The notes below the pieces were generated by a model, which was not told the origin of the DNA, searched no databases, and saw only the letters and a program-made list of their open reading frames with translations. Below, one piece after another: positions 59,487 to 64,000 of a stretch of DNA of 64,000 nucleotides. A program made the translations under genes and the position numbers. Numbering within the stretch: position 1 is the first letter of the stretch; the number at the start of each line of letters is the position of its first letter. This DNA comes from G963677915 sp963677915 (GTDB taxonomy: Bacteria > Bacillota > Clostridia > Lachnospirales > Vallitaleaceae): positions 25,896 through 89,895 of the forward strand of contig CAXXGE010000047.1 of the NCBI GenBank assembly GCA_963677915.2, in the 5' to 3' direction.

Positions 59487-61877
59487 ATGAGAAATCTCAA
59501 GAAACTCTTGGCTCTTATGCTTGCATTCGCTATGATTCTTTCAACAGCGACTGTATCATTTGCAGCCACAAAGAATTTCAGTGACGTCACTGATGCTGAT
59601 CAGCAAGAAGCTATCGCATTGTTGACGACTCTGGACGTTGTCAACGGTTATCCTGACGGATCTTACAAGCCGGGCAACGTTGTAACTAGAGCAGAAATGG
59701 CTAAACTGGTTATTTCAGCACTTGGTTATGGTGACCTTGCTACTGTCACGACATCAAGCTACAGCGACATTGGTGCTGCATCTTGGGCACAAGGCTTCGT
59801 AGGCCTGGCTGACGGCATCGGCATTGTCAAGGGCTATCCCGATGGCACCTTCAGACCCAACAACACTGTGACTTATGCTGAAGCTGCTACTATGATCATC
59901 AGAGCACTTGGCTACACTGATGAATATCTTGGTGGCACATGGCCTAACAACTACCTTGCAAAAGCGCTTGACCTGGATCTTTTTGACAACACTAACATGG
60001 TTGGCACAGGTGCTACAAGAGGCGACATCGCAATCATGCTGTTCAACGCTATCGACAAGACCATTGGTAAAGTCGACAACGATAACAAATGGAATGCTCT
60101 TAACGCTTCTGACGATTCCATCGCTGCAACTATGATCGAGAAGCTTGGAGCTGCGAAACTCGATGCAGCCGTAATCGATGGTCAAGAAGACACTGCAATC
60201 AATCTGCGTCCTTGGGTTGGTGTCTATGCTTCCGGCTACGCAAACGATGATGATGAAATCATCCTTCTTAGGCAAGAAGACTCCCTGTTGGTTGGTGATT
60301 TCGATGGTGCCAAGTTTGAAGTTGACGGCAAAGACTACACTTTCAAATCTGGTTCAACAAGTGATGTTGCGCATTTCTTGAATGGTGAACTTGTAACAAC
60401 AGCAGCTTTGTCTGCAGGATATGCAGGCGATCTTGACGAGTACACCTTGGCTGCAGATGTTTCCGGGTCGTATATCGATAAAGCATATGCTATCTCCGCA
60501 TGGGATGCTACATACGGCGACATGATGAGTGAAGATGATGTTGATGCAATCATGGAAGACCAAGAAATTCTGGGTTATGAGTTTGCTTTGGACGACGATG
60601 ATGAAATCGACGAGTGGTCATTTGAACTGGTCGGTGTTGACAGTGTAGAAGACATCATGGAAGATGATGTTGTTTATGTATACACTAACGAAGCTGAAAC
60701 TGAAGTAACGAAAGTTGTCGTTGGAACTGACACTGTTACTGGCGTAGTATCTAGAGTCCGCAATTCAGGTGGCGATAGAGAATTCACAGTTGGTGGCAAA
60801 GTATATGCTATTGCAGATGCTTATGACTATGCAAGCAGCCGTTATGAATCCTTTTCAATCGGTGAAGATGATGTAAAATTGTACCTTGATGGCTTCGGAG
60901 ACGTATGGAAACTTGAAGTCGTAGAAGATGCAAGTGTTGAAGATTGGGCAGTTGTTCTGGAAACAGGCGATGGCAGCGGAGCTGGTCTCACTGAAGAACT
61001 TCCTGTAATCAAGATGTTCCTTGCGGATGAATCTGATAAGATCTTCGACGTAGATGATGAAGATATCAGTGTTGTTGACACTACTTGGGATGCTGCCTGG
61101 GAAGGAACTACACCTGCTGGTACTTTGGTAATGTATTCTCTCAATGGCGATGATGAAGTAGATGGACTTGTTTACGCTGACGATGATGATTATGACTTCG
61201 CGTCTGCTACTGATTCTGATATCTCCAGCAGAGGATACTTCAAAGGTTATAAGATTGACTCTAGTGCTATTATCTTCATCACAGATTCTATTGGATCAGA
61301 TGACGAAGATGATTACAGCGTAGCAAGCCGTTCAAGCATACTTGATATGGAAGGCGTTGATGCAACATATGTTGTTGACAAAGGCGACAACGTAATTGTA
61401 GCTATGCTCATCACAGATCAAGGTGATCTTGGAGATACTGAGTATGGTGTGGTTGTAGATTACGCTGCACTTGCAGATGATGAATTTGAAGTTGACATGT
61501 TTGTTGACGGAGGCGCAGTAACATACACTTATGCTAAAGATGCTACACCTGCATTGAGTTCTGTTGTTACAGAACCAGGTCTCTATGAAATCAAATTCAA
61601 CGCTTCAAGCAAAATCAGCGAGCTGATTGCTGTAGATGGTTCAGAATTCATTGATGAATATACGGGCGTTGTGATTGATGTTGATGGCGACATTGTGACT
61701 GTTGATGGCGACAAATATACAATGGATACAGACGTAGTCGTATACAAATATGATACTGCAGATGATGACTATGAAGTTATTCCTACAAGAGATCTTGAAG
61801 ATTATGATTCAATCATGCTTTATGACGTAGTTGATGATGATATGGTCATTGACACAATCATTGTTTGGGAAGACTAA
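59487..61877 (+). CDS. SLH-domain S-layer protein
   Basis: A 796-residue exported protein with signal peptide 1-27 (ending VSFAA) and three SLH motifs (about 28-210; NGYPDGSYKPGNVVTRAEMAKL and KGYPDGTFRPNNTVTYAEAATM) that hold it to wall polymer. A long, very acidic Asp/Glu-rich region (about 230-796) follows, probably Ca2+-binding and forming the lattice. Codon use is more A/T-rich than the neighbours, as in very highly expressed genes. The strong promoter, ribosome binding site and terminator fit a major surface protein. Confidence 0.93.
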   Translation: MRNLKKLLALMLAFAMILSTATVSFAATKNFSDVTDADQQEAIALLTTLDVVNGYPDGSYKPGNVVTRAEMAKLVISALGYGDLATVTTSSYSDIGAASWAQGFVGLADGIGIVKGYPDGTFRPNNTVTYAEAATMIIRALGYTDEYLGGTWPNNYLAKALDLDLFDNTNMVGTGATRGDIAIMLFNAIDKTIGKVDNDNKWNALNASDDSIAATMIEKLGAAKLDAAVIDGQEDTAINLRPWVGVYASGYANDDDEIILLRQEDSLLVGDFDGAKFEVDGKDYTFKSGSTSDVAHFLNGELVTTAALSAGYAGDLDEYTLAADVSGSYIDKAYAISAWDATYGDMMSEDDVDAIMEDQEILGYEFALDDDDEIDEWSFELVGVDSVEDIMEDDVVYVYTNEAETEVTKVVVGTDTVTGVVSRVRNSGGDREFTVGGKVYAIADAYDYASSRYESFSIGEDDVKLYLDGFGDVWKLEVVEDASVEDWAVVLETGDGSGAGLTEELPVIKMFLADESDKIFDVDDEDISVVDTTWDAAWEGTTPAGTLVMYSLNGDDEVDGLVYADDDDYDFASATDSDISSRGYFKGYKIDSSAIIFITDSIGSDDEDDYSVASRSSILDMEGVDATYVVDKGDNVIVAMLITDQGDLGDTEYGVVVDYAALADDEFEVDMFVDGGAVTYTYAKDATPALSSVVTEPGLYEIKFNASSKISELIAVDGSEFIDEYTGVVIDVDGDIVTVDGDKYTMDTDVVVYKYDTADDDYEVIPTRDLEDYDSIMLYDVVDDDMVIDTIIVWED

Positions 61878-61921
61878 TAGTTATCAACTAAATTGATTAA
61901 TTTCATTATAGCTAATAGCTA

Positions 61922-61959
61922 GAAAAGGTCCTAGTCGCGTTCGCGACTAGGACCTTTTT
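61922..61959 (+). terminator. Terminator of the S-layer gene
   Basis: AAAAGGTCCTAGTCGCG-TTCG-CGACTAGGACCTTTTT, a 15-bp or longer stem with a UUCG-type loop. Confidence 0.95.
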
Positions 61960-62136
61960 GGTACTGTTTTAACGTAGCATTCTACTCATTCTCATAATGT
62001 GACATTAGTACAACAGTAACACCAAATTACCTGGCACGTGAATATTCTGTCATCTAAGATTACTCTAAACCGAGGATAGATTTCAAGATATACAAGCCCT
62101 GAAACAATGTCAGCAATTGCCATGGAAAGGATTTTC

Positions 62137-62614
62137 ATGGACAACAACAAAAGTAACGACTGGAACGAGATTACGAAAGAGGAACTTGAGGCGCTTGATA
62201 AAGCCCACATCAACAATGAGATTACATCGATGTTCGGTATCACCGATGCACAGCTAAGCTATAAGAAAGAGGAAGTTCGGTCTCAGCAAGATGAAGTACT
62301 TGCTTTATCGGCCGGTGGTGGTCGGCGATGTCATAGAAGCCATCTATACGGAAGAAACCATAGAAGGTGCCTGCACGATCATGGCTGATTTCGGAGACGA
62401 ATTCGGCATCCAAGACTGCGTTATTCTGAAAGAAGGATTGTACCGCAAAGAGTCGCTGATAGGTCAGCAGATTCTGGGCGCTTTTGTCTATGCCAATACA
62501 GGGATTTTTGATGAGAAGAAGCCAGTTGTATACGTCCTAGGCCTGTCGACATGGGACGGTTTCATATTGATTCAGCCTGAAATTAAGGTGCCGAAAGGCA
62601 CCAGGGTAATGTAG
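62137..62614 (+). pseudogene. Hypothetical protein gene, frameshifted
   Basis: ATG 62137 follows GGAAAGGA. The first frame encodes an acidic N-terminus (MDNNKSNDWNEITKEELEAL..., MFGITDAQLSYKK) and the second frame continues RKFGLSKMKYLLYRPVVVGDVIEAIY to the stop at 62614. One extra base (G 62269) separates YKK from RKF; without it the protein is 158 residues. I do not recognise the family. A short relic of a similar sequence occurs at 63179-63212. Confidence 0.7.
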
Positions 62615-62639
62615 TACCACAAAGATATTGAAAAGAAAA

Positions 62640-62688
62640 GGCTTGGGAAGCCAAAAATCATCATGCTTCCCAAGCCTCTCGTTTGTTA
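62640..62688 (+). terminator. Terminator of the hypothetical gene
   Basis: GGCTTGGGAAGC and GCTTCCCAAGCC around 13 bases, followed by TCTCGTTTGTT. Confidence 0.75.
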
Positions 62689-62691
62689 TAT

Positions 62692-62719
62692 TGAGTGATT
62701 CCATCAACGGAATCACTCA
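62692..62719. repeat. Short perfect inverted repeat
   Basis: TGAGTGATTCC-ATCAAC-GGAATCACTCA; it overlaps the 3' end of the degraded ATPase gene. No T-run follows on either side. Confidence 0.6.
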
Positions 62720-63166
62720 TCGAACGTCACCAATCGTATATTGTTTTCTTTGGCATAAGTGATGGCACTCTCCATAAATCTGATTTTTCATTCCTCCATT
62801 TGCATTCTGCAAGAATAACATTATTGCCTTTGCCTCTTGTAACGACGTCGATTTCCTTGATGTTGCCTTTTCATCAACAGGGATCAGTTTCCTCACAATC
62901 CCTAAGTCTATGAAGGTATTCAGATAATTTCCAGCATCACTGCCTATATATCTCAATGATATTTTCCTCAAGTGTTTTCGAGCTATTGAATTGTTTGAGA
63001 TAGATGGGCACCCCACCAAGTGAATTTCATCGATGACCACAATCAATGGGCGTTCTTTTACCTTTTCAGCCAAATAGGAAAAAGCCTGAATGAAATCCGT
63101 GAAGGTATTCATGTAATTGGACGGGTATGTTTGTTTAATTGAATCGGATAGTTTTTAAGCAGTACC
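62717..63166 (-). pseudogene. Degraded ATPase gene (AAA/DUF234-like)
   Basis: The readable frame (62717-63112) has a Walker-B-like LIVVIDEIHLVG segment and, after an abrupt jump, RKISLRYIGSDAGNYLNTFIDLGIVRKLIPV as in the C-terminal half of archaeal-type ATPases with DUF234. The P-loop part and the region between the two are missing, so this is a remnant. The last residues no longer follow the family. Confidence 0.6.
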
Positions 63167-63178
63167 ACCTGATTCAGG

Positions 63179-63212
63179 GAATTCTTTGGCATCACCGATG
63201 CGCAGCTCATAT
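63179..63212 (+). pseudogene. Short relic resembling the gene at 62137
   Basis: The bases encode EFFGITDAQL, matching MFGITDAQLS of the gene at 62137 with several synonymous changes. No open frame extends around it. Confidence 0.5.
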
Positions 63213-63222
63213 CAAATAAATT

Positions 63223-64000
63223 CTATCTATTGAGTTCTCTCTTATACAGCCTGTTCGCAGCGACACCCAGTCCAAGCACCACCCAGAACACAGGCGTTAC
63301 ATTGACGTTTGTATCATTGAACATGGCAGAACCGAGATATCCGACCACAGATGCCAGCGATGCGAATCCGATTTTAGCAAAGAATTCTGAAAAATCAGCC
63401 TTGAAATACAACTTTATACTGCTGAAAATATAGATCCCCCAAAAGATTGCCAAAGCTAAAGCAGCAGGTATACCCGTATTGATTGCATAATCCAACAGGA
63501 AATTATGTGGTTTATCAACTGTGATATTGATATTGCCCAAGTAGTTCAGCTTTCCAACCCTGTCGTTCTGCGGGAAGACGAGCGGGTAAGTATCAGGGCC
63601 GCTGCCGAACAGCCAATAATCCTTAAGCAGGGGCAGACTTCTTGACCAGATATATCCCCGGTTGGAACCCAGTTTTTCATGGCCCTCAAAGCCGATTGAT
63701 GGCACATCGGTCAGAGTTTCGCCATACCCAAGAGCATTCATGAAATAAAAGCTTTCGTCCAAGTACAGGAAAGTCAAGGCCTTGTCATCCACAAACAGGA
63801 TGAATCCATAGCCATTGGTTTCTTCGTGCTTGAAAAATCCTACCTGGACACTGCTGTAATCATCATTGGCGTCTGTCGATGACTGTACAAGGCTGTACTT
63901 GGTGTCATCCAACTCGTATTGAAGGAGATTACCTTCGGAATCATAGCAAAAATAAGGAAACGTTCCGGGTTGATCGGCAGCTTTCACAGTAAGCTTGTAA
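63223..64000 (-). CDS. O-antigen ligase-like membrane protein (partial, right edge)
   Basis: The open frame continues past the right edge, and at least 259 C-terminal residues are present. The soluble loop region contains GSNRGYIWSRSLPLLKDYWLFGSGPDTYPLVFP, the pattern of the large extracytoplasmic loop of Wzy_C/O-antigen-ligase proteins, followed by KPHNFLLDYAINTGIPAAL and three TM segments. It probably works on surface polysaccharide. The GTG at 63987 is not needed as a start because the frame is open upstream. Confidence 0.85.
   Translation of the reverse strand, partial: YKLTVKAADQPGTFPYFCYDSEGNLLQYELDDTKYSLVQSSTDANDDYSSVQVGFFKHEETNGYGFILFVDDKALTFLYLDESFYFMNALGYGETLTDVPSIGFEGHEKLGSNRGYIWSRSLPLLKDYWLFGSGPDTYPLVFPQNDRVGKLNYLGNINITVDKPHNFLLDYAINTGIPAALALAIFWGIYIFSSIKLYFKADFSEFFAKIGFASLASVVGYLGSAMFNDTNVNVTPVFWVVLGLGVAANRLYKRELNR

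Noticed and set aside
62692..62719. Inverted repeat as a terminator of the degraded ATPase gene
   Set aside because: No T-run on either strand; kept only as a repeat.

Overview
The window looks like the chromosome of an anaerobic clostridial Bacillota. Supporting genes are [FeFe]-hydrogenase maturases (HydG, HydF and the TM1266-type regulator), aspartase, a complete LivJHMGF importer, MecA, a DUF1858 protein, MtlR-controlled mannitol-type PTS genes, an SLH-domain S-layer protein, a class D-like sortase, a c-di-GMP-I riboswitch and AGGAGG ribosome binding sites. Base composition is moderate. I cannot name the genus. No rRNA and no CRISPR array is present; one tRNA-Ser(CGA) is.

Layout. 1-1.9 kb: end of an unknown gene, then ftsE-ftsX. 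1.9-7.3 kb, minus strand: degV, then aspA-hydF-TM1266-hydG. 7.3-8.9 kb: a TnpB-only IS200/IS605-type element. 9-13.7 kb: livJHMGF. 13.7-24 kb: housekeeping and envelope genes (LiaF-like, CBS-ACT protein, HicBA-like pair, DUF1858, mecA, purA, pth, sortase, riboswitch-controlled transglutaminase, GH13 enzyme, PAS-GGDEF protein). 24.2-31.3 kb: hexitol PTS locus with two nearly identical EIIC genes around mtlR, then a SorE-like dehydrogenase. 31.3-33.3 kb: an IS1634-family element with a 205-bp target duplication. 33.5-38.2 kb: acetate transporter, VanZ, Ca/Na antiporter, ArsR and a metal P-type ATPase. 38.2-46 kb: tRNA-Ser, cold-shock protein, CcdA/thioredoxin-like/MsrAB redox group, YesN/YesM two-component pair, rhomboid, HIT. 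46-53.6 kb: a RAYT transposase, YefM/YoeB, CotH-DUF4956-VTC operon, a second TnpB-only element and a decaying lipoprotein gene. 53.8-64 kb: secreted protein, DUF302, murG, AEC transporter, an IS30-family element, the S-layer gene, degraded genes and the edge of an O-antigen-ligase-like gene.

The most unusual content is a set of palindromic elements that the genes do not explain. A ~27-nt unit beginning GTGCCA and ending TGGCAC (family A, three sequence subtypes) occurs at nine loci, seven of them as inverted pairs. It lies inside the reading frames of ftsX and a histidine kinase without breaking them, and it forms the C-terminal tail of a DUF4956 protein. At three loci the inverted pair brackets a different long hairpin. 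A second family (B, GTGCCGGGGAG...) forms near-perfect inverted repeats at three loci. A third (C, GTCTGCCGCCGGCAGAC in an identical 26-nt block) follows family A at two loci, one of them directly upstream of the RAYT gene. RAYTs are single-strand HUH transposases known to be linked to REP/BIME palindromes, so this is the likely engine.

Four genes (metal ATPase, MsrAB, DUF4956, a hypothetical at 62.1 kb) each carry one single-base frameshift, and one lipoprotein gene has an in-frame TAG inside its signal peptide. These are either real decay or consensus errors, and they should be checked against reads.
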